Shown here: positions 39,390 through 48,196 of the stretch, piece by piece
Position numbering within the stretch: position 1 is the stretch's first letter
Layout of the letters: each line of letters begins with the position of its first letter
Assembly: GCA_027482185.1 (NCBI GenBank)
Contig: JAIXWF010000016.1
Span: 62,001 to 126,000 of the forward strand
DNA length: 64,000 nt
Reading direction: 5' to 3'
From: Opitutaceae bacterium
GTDB lineage: Bacteria > Verrucomicrobiota > Verrucomicrobiia > Opitutales > Opitutaceae
Made by a program: the position numbers and the translations under genes
The notes under the pieces: model-generated
The model's database searches: none
Told to the model about the DNA's origin: nothing
Seen by the model: the letters and a program-made list of their open reading frames with translations, nothing else

Positions 39390-39543
39390 GCCGGAATCAT
39401 GCAGTTGAGAGATGAAAGTTGAAGGTTGAGAGATCGATCCGCCGAGCCGCGGAAAAGGTCGCCGCAGCCGGCAGCCCGAGGAACCGAACGGTTTGGCTCT
39501 CGACTCTCAGCCAAGCTCTCTCAACTGCATGAGTTCGGCTGAG
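39387..39543. repeat. Palindromic intergenic repeat, copy A (about 157 bp)
   Basis: The element begins at the stop of the upstream + gene and ends just before the stop of the - strand sulfatase gene. Its ends are inverted: 39398-39412 (CATGCAGTTGAGAGA) is perfectly complementary to 39517-39531. The interior is less GC-rich than the genes. It resembles 51981-52142 over most of its length, including the TGAGCCGGA start, a GATCGATCC block, CGGAAAA and the end CTCAACnGCnTGAGT. It may act as a bidirectional terminator or be a REP/MITE-like mobile element. Confidence 0.75.
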
Positions 39544-39548
39544 GCCGC

Positions 39549-41060
39549 TCAACGCAGCGGGATCGGGTCGCCGCGCCGGACCGTTTTGCCCTCCCAGACC
39601 GCTTCGTCGGTCGCCGGATCGTAGGTGAGCACGCGGCTGGCGCTGTTCGGCGCCGGCGCCCGGTCGATCGTCGGCAGCCAACGGCGGTGCTCGGCGAGGA
39701 CCGGCGCGAACTCGGGCCGCAGCGCGAGATTGTCCCATTCGCGGGGATCTTTCGCGTGGTCGTAGAGTTCCTCGGTCCCGTCGGCATAGCGGATGTAGCG
39801 CCAGCGCTCGCTGCGGACGCCGTGGTTGCCCCGGTTGTGGCTGGTGATCGCGGGACGCGCCCGCGGCGTCTGCGCGCGGCGCAGTTGCGGCACCAGGCTC
39901 AGGCCTTCGAGATCGTCCCGCGGCGGCAGGCCGCAGAGCTCGACGAGCGTCGGATAAAGATCGAGCAATTCGGCGGGCTGCGTGCTGCGGCCGCCGGCGG
40001 CGATGCCGGGTCCGGCGAAGATCAGCGGCACGCGCGTGCCGGCGTCCCAGAGCGTGTTCTTGCCCGTGATCGCCTTTTCGCCGAGGTGCCAGCCGTGGTC
40101 GCCCCAGACGACCACGACGGTGTTTTCCGCCAGGCCCGTCTCTTCCAGGGCCTGCATCACGCGGCCGATCTGCGCGTCGACGAAACTGGTGGCGGCCAGA
40201 TAGCTGCGGACCAAGTTGCGCCACTGCTTCGCTTCCTGCACCCACTCGAGCCGCGGCTCGGGCAGGTGCCAATGCAAGTACCACGAGAAACGCGGGGTGT
40301 CCGCTCTGTCGTCGGACTTCACAACGGGCAAGATGCTGTCGTCGTCGGGATACAGGTCGGCCCACTTCTGCGTCACGTAGATCGGCACGTGCGGCAGAAA
40401 GAAGCCGGCGGCCAGGAAGAACGGCTGGTCCTTCGGTGCCTGCCGGATCTGGTCCACGGCCCAGCTGGCGACCTGGTAATCGCCTTTGTCCTCGTCGCGG
40501 TGCGGGAAGACGCCCCAGTCCATCAGCGGGTTGTTGCCCATCGGGGTGTCGCCGATGAGTTTGGCCGGCGGGCGCGCGCCGACGCCGCCGGCGGTGCCGA
40601 CGACATCGAATTCCGGCACGGTCGCGGCGGCTTTGCCGTCCTTGCCTTTGCCGCGGCCGCCGGGGCCGGGACCGCCGTGGTACACTTTACCGGTCGAGAG
40701 CGTGCGGTAACCGTTGGCCTTGAAGTGCTGCGGCAGCGTGACGCGATCGCGCCATTCCGGCAGGGTGCGGAACCACGGCGACAAGCCGTAGATGCCCGTC
40801 GTGGTCGGGCGCAGGCCGAGCATGAGGCTGGTGCGCGACGGATTGCAGAGGGGCGCCTGGCAATGGGCGTTGAGCAGCGCGGTGCCGCGGGCGGCGAGCC
40901 GGTCGAGGTGCGGCGTCTTCGCGAGCGGATGGCCGCCGAAGGCGCCGATCCAGTCGTTCTGGTCGTCGATGGCGATGAAGACGACGTTGGGCCGCGCGGC
41001 GCCGGCGGCGAACGCGGGGCCGGCCGCGAGGAGCAGCAGCAGGGGAACAAAGCAGCGCAT
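39549..41060 (-). CDS. Sulfatase, iduronate-2-sulfatase-like, secreted
   Basis: A 503-residue type I sulfatase with a signal peptide (LLLLLAAGPAFAAG). The metal-binding start is VFIAIDDQNDW. The active-site motif is CNPSR with Cys72, the residue matured to formylglycine, so an anaerobic or aerobic maturation enzyme is needed elsewhere in the genome. Further sites are LSTGKVYHGG, HVPIYV, and VVVWGDHGWHLGEK. This is the iduronate-2-sulfatase-like subgroup (S1_7-like), common in bacteria that use sulfated algal or animal glycans. It follows the TonB receptor gene by 31 bp in the same direction, so the two probably form an operon for a sulfated ligand. Confidence 0.9.
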   Translation of the reverse strand: MRCFVPLLLLLAAGPAFAAGAARPNVVFIAIDDQNDWIGAFGGHPLAKTPHLDRLAARGTALLNAHCQAPLCNPSRTSLMLGLRPTTTGIYGLSPWFRTLPEWRDRVTLPQHFKANGYRTLSTGKVYHGGPGPGGRGKGKDGKAAATVPEFDVVGTAGGVGARPPAKLIGDTPMGNNPLMDWGVFPHRDEDKGDYQVASWAVDQIRQAPKDQPFFLAAGFFLPHVPIYVTQKWADLYPDDDSILPVVKSDDRADTPRFSWYLHWHLPEPRLEWVQEAKQWRNLVRSYLAATSFVDAQIGRVMQALEETGLAENTVVVVWGDHGWHLGEKAITGKNTLWDAGTRVPLIFAGPGIAAGGRSTQPAELLDLYPTLVELCGLPPRDDLEGLSLVPQLRRAQTPRARPAITSHNRGNHGVRSERWRYIRYADGTEELYDHAKDPREWDNLALRPEFAPVLAEHRRWLPTIDRAPAPNSASRVLTYDPATDEAVWEGKTVRRGDPIPLR

Positions 41061-41091
41061 GGGGGAAGGGGAACAATTCCGCGAACGGGAA

Positions 41092-44000
41092 TCAGAACGT
41101 GCCCTTGACGCCGATCGTCCACAGGGAGCCGTAATCGATCTGGTTGCGGAAACGCGCGGGCGCGGGAGTAAGGGCGTTGTAGATCTGCGTTTCCTCGGGT
41201 TCGGCGGTGAGGTTGCGCATGCTGGCGAAAACGGCGTAGCGCTTCGCGAACGTGTACTCGGCCTGGGCGTCGAGGGTGACGCGGCGCGGGACCCAGGTGA
41301 AGTTGTCCGCCGGCAATCCCGCGCCGGTCACGGCCGCGCCCTGGCGCGCGCTGCGGTAGTTCCAATTGCCGCGGACGCTGAAGCGTTCGCGCGTGAAGCT
41401 CACGCCCCAGCTGCCGCTGCGCGGGAAGAAGTTGAAACCGGAGTTGCCGACGAGCGCACCGGTGCGGCGCTGCGTGGAGACATTGCCGAAGACCTGGAAG
41501 CCGCGGGCCCAGGCCGGGAGGAACGTGAGGGCCTGCTTGTAGTTGAGGCTCGAGCCTTCCATGCGGACGGTGCCAGGGACGTTGTACTGGGTCTCGACGT
41601 CGAATTTGCCGTAGAGATCGGGATCGAGGTCGTAGAGCGCGAGGAACGCGGGGGTCGCGGCCGAACGCGTGCCGCCGAAGAAATTCGTGAAATCGCGGCG
41701 GAACGCGTTGAGCGAAAGCTGGCCGACGCCGGCGAAATAGTATTCGAGGCGCACGTTGATCGTGTCGGCGCTCCATGCCTTGATGCCCACGTTGTTCACG
41801 ACGATGCGGTTCGCCGGGGACGGAATGGATTCCGGATCGGGCAGCGTCACGCCGCCGGCGTACTGGTTGAAATCGGGGCGGCCGACGGAGCGGTAGACGG
41901 CGGCGCGGGCGACGAGGTTTTCGCGGAGATTGAAGCTGGCATTGAGGCTCGGGAACAGGCGCAGGTATTCCTTTTCGGCGCGCGAGCCGCGCTCGAGGAA
42001 CGTGAGGCGGGAGTACTCGAGCGAGTTCGTGTTCGCCACGATGGGGACGCGCTGGCCGGCGGCGTTGGTCTGAAAGTTGCGCGCGGGATCGGTGAGCGGA
42101 CCCTCGGCGTCGATGTTGGTCTGCTCGGCGCGCACGCCGCCGACGAGCTTGAGCCGGCGGGAAAAGAAATGGACATCGCCGCGCAGGTAGGCGCCCGAGA
42201 TCGTTTCCTCGGCACGCTTGGAAGAGCTCACGATGGAGCGGTAGTCGTTGTTCGCGTTCAGGCTGAACTGCGCGGGATTGGCGACATAGTGCTGCCAGAC
42301 GATCGCGTTGCCGATGCCCTGGATCGGCGGCAGGCCGAAGACGCCGCGGCGGGCCGAGTACACGGGATCGAGAAACGGCGCGGCGCTTTCCGCGGTCGCG
42401 GCGTTGCCGTCCGCGCCGAGAAACGTCCAGTTCGAGTTGCGGTTGCGGTTGTCGCGCACGGATTGCCGGACATGGAAGCCGGTCTTCAGCCGGAGCGGGA
42501 TGCGGCCGTAGAAATCGCGCGCGAGATTGCCGTAGGCGGTGCGCTGGATGTCGCCCGTGTTGTTCTGGATCGCGTTGGCCGCGTCGAGGGTCTTGCCCGC
42601 GATGGCGTACGGGTCGACGACGGCGCCGGTGGCCGCATCGGTCACGGTGATGCGGTCGGGCCGCACGTCCTGCATGCCGTCGAAGGCGATCGTGAGGTTG
42701 CGCCGCACGCCGGTCGTGCTGAAGAACAGGCCCTTGTCGATGTCGCGGTTGCGGTTGGTCGAGGTCGAGTAGCCGAGGCCGACGTCGCCCTTCCACGCCG
42801 GACCATTGTGCCGCCAGATCAAGGTCGGCGTATGCGTGCGGTGGTGGCGGTCGCGGACGAGATTGCTCAGTTGCAATTCGCCCTGGCCCGGGGCGCTGCG
42901 GGTCGAGAGCACGCTGAATTCGCCGGGGAGCACGCGGTTCAGCGCGAACGTCAGCACCTGGTTCGAAGCGTAGAGGTGGAAATAGGAGAACTGGTACGCC
43001 AGGGAAAGTTGGTCGTGGCGCGAAAGTTTGAAATCGAAGGTGGCGCCGAGGGAATTGCGGGTCGTGACCTTGGTGCCGTCGCGGTAGGTGAAGCCCGTGA
43101 GGTAGGGCCGGTCCGGCGTGGTGGCGGGGAAATTGCCGCCGGTGGCCGCGCTGGCGCCGCGCCACACGGTCTGCGTCATGGGCTCCGGCGAGAAATTCGT
43201 GACCGAGCCGCCCGAGAGCGTGAAGCCGAAGCGTTTGTTCACCGGCGCGACGTAGGAGAAATCGAAGCCGGGATCGACCTTGCGCGAGGGCGTGAGCCGC
43301 GGGCCGGGCGTCTTTTTGAAATCGTGCTCGCCGCTGCGCATGATGAGGAAAGCGCTCGCGTTGAGCACCGGGCGGGCGCGCTCGAAGGCGGAACGCGGCA
43401 CCATGTTCACGGTGCCGGCGAGGGCGTCGCCCGACGATTCCGGCGTCGGCGAGTACTCGACCTCGATGCGCGCGAGATTGTTGATCGACACCATATCCAT
43501 CGCGACGGAGCGGCCGGTGTTGGTGTCGCCCACGCCCGCGCTCGCGAGGCTGAACCCGCCGACGGTGATCGGCACGTTCGCGGAAGGCACGCCGTTGATC
43601 GAGACGGAGCGGGCGTTGCCGCCGGAATCCTCGACCGTGATGCCGGGAAGAAATTTGAGAAAGTCGGCCGCGTTGCCCTCGGCGACGAAACCGAATTCGT
43701 CCGTCGAGAGCACGTTTTTGATGTTGGGGGCGAAGCGCTGCTCGTTGATTGCGAGGGCGGAGGCGGACATCTCCTTCGACGTCGCGACAACGAAAGCGTC
43801 GAGTTTCACCGTGCCGCCCTCGCCGCCCGGCGCCGCGAGTTGCAAGTCGAACTGCGCGGTCTGCCCGGCCGCGACGGCGACCGCGGCGGTCTGCTGCGCC
43901 AAGCCGGTGTAGAACACCGTGACGCGCACGGATCCGGCGGGCACGCCCGAAAAGCGGTAGTTGCCGCCCTCGTCCGTGAACGTCTCGAGCGACGTGCCCT

Positions 44001-44562
44001 CGACGGTGAGGCGCGCGCGCTCCACGTAGGCGCCGCCGGCCGCGTTGCTCACCCGGCCCTCGATCGAACCGGTGGGGACGCCGTCGGCGGCATGGACGGA
44101 AGGAACGGGCGCGAGCGCAACGGCCAGCCAGGCGCCGAGCACACGGAGGGGATTTTTGCTTTTCATGGGGGGTTCGGAATCGACGGAGGAACGGGGTGAA
44201 GGAGTGGATCCGGGCGGCGCGGTGCCGCGGACGTTGGGGTCGGACCGGCGGGAGATCCGCAGGACACCGGACCGCGCGCCCTGGGCCGCGGCCAGCGGCG
44301 TGCCGGCGAGCAGGCGGGCGATCGCCTGCGCCGGCGGCATCCGGCCGCGCAGCGCGTTGGTCGTCACCCCCGCGGCGATTTCGGTGGCGAACAGCACCTC
44401 GAGCCCCGACTGGGCCGCGAACTGCCGCAACGCCGTCTCCGCCGCCGCCGCGGGGATGTCGAAGTCGCAGGGGGCCTCAACCGTCCCGGCCGCGCGCACG
44501 GCCAAGGCAGCGCAAACCGCGAAAATCACATGGCGGACGGAGGGACGGGGTGAAGACCGCAT
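41092..44562 (-). CDS. TonB-dependent receptor with N-terminal STN signalling domain
   Basis: An open frame of 1156 residues. Residues 1-25 are a signal peptide and about 32-105 an STN domain (CDFDIPAAAAETALRQFAAQ, LEVLFATEIAAGV, MPPAQAIARLLAGTPL), the domain used by FecA-like receptors to signal through FecR. From Met133 a second signal-peptide-like stretch appears (VLGAWLAVALAPVPSVHA), then a carboxypeptidase-like domain (GSIEGRVSNAAGGAYVERA), plug (FLKFLPGITVEDSGGNARSV, ARIEVEYSPTPESSG, VNMVPRSAF) and barrel ending in WTIGVKGTF. The codon at 44166 (Met133) has the same AACCCCCC leader as another receptor, so translation may also start there, giving a 1024-residue receptor. FecI and FecR genes lie divergently upstream. 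The downstream sulfatase suggests a sulfated glycan ligand. Confidence 0.85.
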   Translation of the reverse strand: MRSSPRPSVRHVIFAVCAALAVRAAGTVEAPCDFDIPAAAAETALRQFAAQSGLEVLFATEIAAGVTTNALRGRMPPAQAIARLLAGTPLAAAQGARSGVLRISRRSDPNVRGTAPPGSTPSPRSSVDSEPPMKSKNPLRVLGAWLAVALAPVPSVHAADGVPTGSIEGRVSNAAGGAYVERARLTVEGTSLETFTDEGGNYRFSGVPAGSVRVTVFYTGLAQQTAAVAVAAGQTAQFDLQLAAPGGEGGTVKLDAFVVATSKEMSASALAINEQRFAPNIKNVLSTDEFGFVAEGNAADFLKFLPGITVEDSGGNARSVSINGVPSANVPITVGGFSLASAGVGDTNTGRSVAMDMVSINNLARIEVEYSPTPESSGDALAGTVNMVPRSAFERARPVLNASAFLIMRSGEHDFKKTPGPRLTPSRKVDPGFDFSYVAPVNKRFGFTLSGGSVTNFSPEPMTQTVWRGASAATGGNFPATTPDRPYLTGFTYRDGTKVTTRNSLGATFDFKLSRHDQLSLAYQFSYFHLYASNQVLTFALNRVLPGEFSVLSTRSAPGQGELQLSNLVRDRHHRTHTPTLIWRHNGPAWKGDVGLGYSTSTNRNRDIDKGLFFSTTGVRRNLTIAFDGMQDVRPDRITVTDAATGAVVDPYAIAGKTLDAANAIQNNTGDIQRTAYGNLARDFYGRIPLRLKTGFHVRQSVRDNRNRNSNWTFLGADGNAATAESAAPFLDPVYSARRGVFGLPPIQGIGNAIVWQHYVANPAQFSLNANNDYRSIVSSSKRAEETISGAYLRGDVHFFSRRLKLVGGVRAEQTNIDAEGPLTDPARNFQTNAAGQRVPIVANTNSLEYSRLTFLERGSRAEKEYLRLFPSLNASFNLRENLVARAAVYRSVGRPDFNQYAGGVTLPDPESIPSPANRIVVNNVGIKAWSADTINVRLEYYFAGVGQLSLNAFRRDFTNFFGGTRSAATPAFLALYDLDPDLYGKFDVETQYNVPGTVRMEGSSLNYKQALTFLPAWARGFQVFGNVSTQRRTGALVGNSGFNFFPRSGSWGVSFTRERFSVRGNWNYRSARQGAAVTGAGLPADNFTWVPRRVTLDAQAEYTFAKRYAVFASMRNLTAEPEETQIYNALTPAPARFRNQIDYGSLWTIGVKGTF

Positions 44563-44733
44563 TCCGGGGGTAATGGGGATTCGGTCGCATCAGGCGAAGC
44601 ACGATCGTGTTGCCTTGAACGGCGTCCGAACCCGCGAAATCCCCACACGGAAAACCGAAAAATTTTTCCCGCCCAAATTCCCCTCGCCTCGCCCACCGGC
44701 GCGCGGCACGGTCCGCGCCGCAACCCCGCCCCC
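44563..44733. promoter_or_regulatory. Divergent promoter region between STN receptor and sigma factor genes
   Basis: These 171 bp contain the most AT-rich spot nearby, an AAAAATTTTT palindrome at 44659-44668 flanked by A- and T-runs, which could act as an UP element. In FecI/FecR systems the sigma factor drives the receptor promoter; a GGAAAAA sequence reading toward the receptor lies here and is only a weak candidate for an ECF -35 element. Confidence 0.35.
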
Positions 44734-45306
44734 TTGAGCGTGCCCCCCACAGGTCCGGACCAGATCGCCGTCTCCGACTCGGCCCGCTGGTTTGCCGAGG
44801 AAGCCCAGCCCCACGGCCCGGCGCTGAAGGACTACGTCCGCCGCGCCTTCCCGACGCTGCGCGACGTCGACGATGTCGTGCAGGAATCCTACCTGCGGCT
44901 CTGGCGCCGCCGCGCCGAGGAGCCGATCCGCTCGGCGCGCGCGTTTCTGTTTTCCGTCGCCCAACGCATCGCGCTCGACGTCCTGCGCCGCCGGCGCCGG
45001 TCCCCGGTCGACAGCATCGCTTCGCTCGAGACCCTCCCGGTCGCCGACGAAACCCCGGTCGCGCCGGAACGCCTGGGCGAAGAGGAAAAGATCGCGCTGC
45101 TCGTCGCCGCGATCGACGCCCTCCCCGGCCGCTGCCGCGAAGTCGTCGTCCTCCGCAAACTGCACCTGCTTTCCCAGCGCGAAACCGCCGCCCGGCTCGG
45201 GATCTCCGAAAAGGGCGTCGAAAACCAACTCGCCCGCGGGCTCGAACGCTGCCGCGTCTGGCTGCGGCGCCACGGCGCCGAACATCTGTTTCGCCATGAC
45301 GCCTGA
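44734..45306 (+). CDS. ECF RNA polymerase sigma factor, FecI type
   Basis: A 190-residue extracytoplasmic-function sigma factor. The start is a TTG at 44734, or a GTG two codons later; no ATG fits. Region 2 is seen in LRDVDDVVQESYLRLWRRR and ARAFLFSVAQRIALDVLRRR. Region 4 is LPGRCREVVVLRKLHLLSQ followed by ETAARLGISEKGVENQLARG. The FecR-like gene overlaps its 3' end by 11 bp. The expected role is to read the receptor promoter when the STN-bearing receptor reports ligand through the anti-sigma/FecR protein. Confidence 0.9.
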   Translation: MSVPPTGPDQIAVSDSARWFAEEAQPHGPALKDYVRRAFPTLRDVDDVVQESYLRLWRRRAEEPIRSARAFLFSVAQRIALDVLRRRRRSPVDSIASLETLPVADETPVAPERLGEEEKIALLVAAIDALPGRCREVVVLRKLHLLSQRETAARLGISEKGVENQLARGLERCRVWLRRHGAEHLFRHDA

Positions 45307-46312
45307 AACTCCGGCCGACCCCGTCGCCGTCGCCGCGGGTCGTTGGGCGACCCGCCGGGCCTCCGGGCTCGACGCCGCCGGCCGCGCCGAATTGCAGGCC
45401 TGGCTGCGCGCGGATCCGCGTCACGCCGCCGCGTTCGCCGCCGCCGACCCGGTTTCCTCGCCGCTCGATTGGCCCCTGCATGCCGGGGCCCTGGATCGCG
45501 TCCTCGCCGGTCTGGCCGAGCGGGCGGCCCGACGCCGGGCCCGGCGCCGCCGCCTCGCCCAAACGGGCGCCCTCGCCGCGCTCCTGGTCGCCGGGTTCAT
45601 GGTCTTCGTCCGTCCGGGAACCGAGGCGCGGTCCCCGGCACCGGAACCCGCCCTGGTCGTGCACGGCCCCGAGCTCCGCACATTGCCCGACGGCTCCACC
45701 GTCGAGCTCAAGGGCGACGCAGATCTGCGCGTCGACTTTTCCGCCACTGCCCGCCGCATCGAACTGCGGCGCGGCACCGCCCATTTCACGGTCCGCAAGG
45801 ATCCGGCCCGGCCCTTCCTCGTGACCGCCGGCGGGATCACCGCGCGCGCCGTCGGCACCGCGTTTCTCGTCGGGCTCGAGACCGGCCAGGTCGCCCTCGT
45901 CGTGACCGAAGGCCGCGTCGCCGTCGATCGCCCGGCCGCGGCCGCCGGGACCACGACGGCGCCGCTGGCTCTGGTGCAGGCCGGCGAGTCGCTCGCCGTG
46001 GACCGCACCGGTCCGCCGTCGGCCGCTCCCCGGCTGTCCGCGCTGCCCGACCACGAACGCCGCGAACGTCTCGCGTGGCGCACGCCCCGCCTCGAATTCA
46101 ACGGCACGCCGCTGCGCGACCTCGTCGCCGCGGTCAACCGCCACAACCGCCCGCAGCTCGTCCTCGGCGACCCCGATCTCGCGGATCTGAAACTCAGCGG
46201 CACGCTCAGCGCGGACCGCGTCGACGCCCTGCTGGAAATGCTCGACGCCGATTTCGGCGTCGCCGCCGAACCTGCCGGCGAATCGATCGTCCTCCGCCGC
46301 CGCGCCCGCTGA
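45296..46312 (+). CDS. FecR-family sigma regulator
   Basis: A 338-residue inner-membrane regulator. An N-terminal cytoplasmic DUF4880-like part (AGRWATRRASGLDAAGRAEL) contacts the sigma factor. A basic stretch and one transmembrane helix lie at about 88-105 (AQTGALAALLVAGFMVFV). The periplasmic FecR domain includes LPDGSTVELKGDADLRV, RRIELRRGTAHFTV and VGTAFLVGLETGQVAL. An STN-like end follows (LEFNGTPLRDLVAAVNRH, LSGTLSADRVDALLEML), the part expected to touch the receptor's STN domain. It is co-transcribed with the sigma gene and converges on the beta-helix gene. Confidence 0.9.
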   Translation: MTPETPADPVAVAAGRWATRRASGLDAAGRAELQAWLRADPRHAAAFAAADPVSSPLDWPLHAGALDRVLAGLAERAARRRARRRRLAQTGALAALLVAGFMVFVRPGTEARSPAPEPALVVHGPELRTLPDGSTVELKGDADLRVDFSATARRIELRRGTAHFTVRKDPARPFLVTAGGITARAVGTAFLVGLETGQVALVVTEGRVAVDRPAAAAGTTTAPLALVQAGESLAVDRTGPPSAAPRLSALPDHERRERLAWRTPRLEFNGTPLRDLVAAVNRHNRPQLVLGDPDLADLKLSGTLSADRVDALLEMLDADFGVAAEPAGESIVLRRRAR

Positions 46313-46348
46313 CATGGGCGCGTGCGGCTCCGGCCGCGCGACCGCGGC

Positions 46349-47935
46349 TCAAGGTCTTTCCGTCACGCGCACGAGCGCCGCGAATTCGCGGTCGGGCGAC
46401 ACGCGGGGCTTCAGACCGCTGGCGGTGGTCAGGTTGCGGATCGTGACTTTCTCCGTGGGCCGGTAGACGAAGGGCCGCGGCGCCGCGGCGGGCTTCGATC
46501 CGTTCGGATCCGTGAACAGGAACGGCCCCTGATAGTCCTTCGGGTGTTTGCGGTCGTCGATGTGCAGGCCGTCGATCTCGATCTCCGCCGGCATGTAACA
46601 GGGATAGCCGAAGTCGTGTTCGCCGTCGTTGTTGGCGTTGAGCAAATGCGGCTGCACCGGCGCGCCGCAGCCGGGAATCCAGCGGCTGTTGCGGATCACG
46701 ATGCGGCCTTCCCACGTGCTGCCGTAGTCGCTGCGCAAACTCACCAAGGCGCGGCCGTTCAACGTCGAATTCTCGACGGTCAAGACGCCCCGGCCGATCG
46801 CGTTGAGCCCCGCGTGCCCGAGCGTGCAGCCCCGGATCGTGTACGTGCCCGACACGCCCTGGTGCGTGTCCATGCGGGACAGCGTGCAGTTCTCGAGCAG
46901 GATGTTCTTGCAGAAATTCGTGCCGATCACGCCCCAGCGCGTCGGGTCGCAGATGTTGTCCATCCGGACGCCGCTCAACGTGAGGTTCACGACGGCGTCG
47001 GCCGCCAGGTCGTAGGTTCCCATCGTCACCGGTTTGCCCGCGGAGCCGATGGTCGTGTACGTCTTGTGGCCGGTGACGAAGCAGTCGCGCAGGACGACGT
47101 TGGCGCAGCGGGAAACCGAAAGAAAGCCGCTGTACGGCTGGCCGAATTCGCCTTCGCCGACGACGTGGTGCGTCACGCCTTCGACCACGGTGTTCGAGCG
47201 GCTGATCACGATGTTGCGCGCCCAGTAATTGTAACCGCGCTCCGCCTTCAGTCGGTTGGCCGTCGTGGTGAAGATGCCGCCCTTGACCGTGAGCGTGCGC
47301 TCGTCGATCGGCCGGGCCTCGACGCGGGTCACACTGTCGTAGTTCCAATCGATGTCGCCCTCGATGGAACCGTCGCGCCGCAAAATGAACACGTCGCGCT
47401 GGGCCGTGCCGTTGTTCTGGTTCAATCCGCGCCGGATATAGACGCGCTGGCGGTTGCTCTCGACGTAGACCCAGCAGTCGCGCGTGGGCCGCACCTCGAG
47501 TTGCCGTTGGTCCCGCGTCAATTTCCCGATCGCCAATTTCTCGGGTTCCAATTGCGAGCGCACCGCGAACAGCGACGTGCGCGAATTCTCGACGTCGGTG
47601 TCGTCGATCGTGAAACGCGACGTGCCCCAGTCCGTGTCGGTCGCGATCACCGCCGTGAGCGCCCGCCGCCCGAGGTGGTAGGTGGCGCCGGGCTTGGTCC
47701 GGACGGGCCGGCCGTGGGTATTGGCAAACGCATGCGCCGCGACGATGGCGGGCAGGTCGTCGGCGACGCCGTTGCCGACCGCACCGAAGGCCTCGTAGTC
47801 GACCGGACCTTCGCCCGGCGCAGGCCGGCCGCCGGCGTTGGTACCAAAGACCGCGGGAATGAACGCCGTCGCGGCGGCGAATCGCAGGCACCGCAAAACG
47901 ACGAAGAACAAGACCGGCGGGAAGAGCGTGGACAT
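46349..47935 (-). CDS. Secreted right-handed beta-helix protein
   Basis: A 528-residue exported protein with a signal peptide (LFFVVLRCLRFAAATAF). The pattern VDYEAFGAVGNGVADDLPAI is the pectate lyase 3/glycosyl-hydrolase-28-like start used by many phage and bacterial beta-helix proteins. The rest is a series of short hydrophobic strands with Asn/Ser turns (NIVISRSNTVVEGVTHHVVG, VVLRDCFVTGHKTYTTIG, ILLENCTLSRMDTH, RIVIRNSRWIPG), consistent with a parallel beta-helix. No clear catalytic signature of a named family is visible. It may be a lyase, hydrolase or binding protein for a polysaccharide. It is convergent with FecR and divergent from the DUF1552 gene. Confidence 0.78.
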   Translation of the reverse strand: MSTLFPPVLFFVVLRCLRFAAATAFIPAVFGTNAGGRPAPGEGPVDYEAFGAVGNGVADDLPAIVAAHAFANTHGRPVRTKPGATYHLGRRALTAVIATDTDWGTSRFTIDDTDVENSRTSLFAVRSQLEPEKLAIGKLTRDQRQLEVRPTRDCWVYVESNRQRVYIRRGLNQNNGTAQRDVFILRRDGSIEGDIDWNYDSVTRVEARPIDERTLTVKGGIFTTTANRLKAERGYNYWARNIVISRSNTVVEGVTHHVVGEGEFGQPYSGFLSVSRCANVVLRDCFVTGHKTYTTIGSAGKPVTMGTYDLAADAVVNLTLSGVRMDNICDPTRWGVIGTNFCKNILLENCTLSRMDTHQGVSGTYTIRGCTLGHAGLNAIGRGVLTVENSTLNGRALVSLRSDYGSTWEGRIVIRNSRWIPGCGAPVQPHLLNANNDGEHDFGYPCYMPAEIEIDGLHIDDRKHPKDYQGPFLFTDPNGSKPAAAPRPFVYRPTEKVTIRNLTTASGLKPRVSPDREFAALVRVTERP

Positions 47936-48196
47936 GGGAAGAAAGAGGAAGCGGACGTGGGCCTGACGTTGCCGGAACGGAAACGGCGCGCGGGCGGCGG
48001 CCTCTTGATTCCGGCGCATTCGCCGCGCCGGTGAAAGGCGAATCGGCGCCCGCCGCGCCGCACGTTGGTGCGGCCTTGGAATTTCGCTCGCGCCGCGGCG
48101 TTTCCGCGCTTGAGTGCGGGAGCTTCCCGCCCGTGTGCCGCCGACCGGCGCGCGGGCCGCTTTTCCCCGCCCCCCCACTCCGGAGTCTCCCCCACC
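47936..48196. promoter_or_regulatory. Divergent intergenic region
   Basis: A 261-bp gap between the beta-helix and DUF1552 starts. Apart from the C-rich run CCCCCCCACT directly before the DUF1552 gene I see no promoter, RNA gene or repeat. Confidence 0.3.

Noticed and set aside
33203-39415. A + strand open frame of about 2070 codons across the sensor kinase and hydrolase genes
   Set aside because: It is low-complexity Arg/Pro-rich and overlaps genes with clear catalytic residues on the correct frames.
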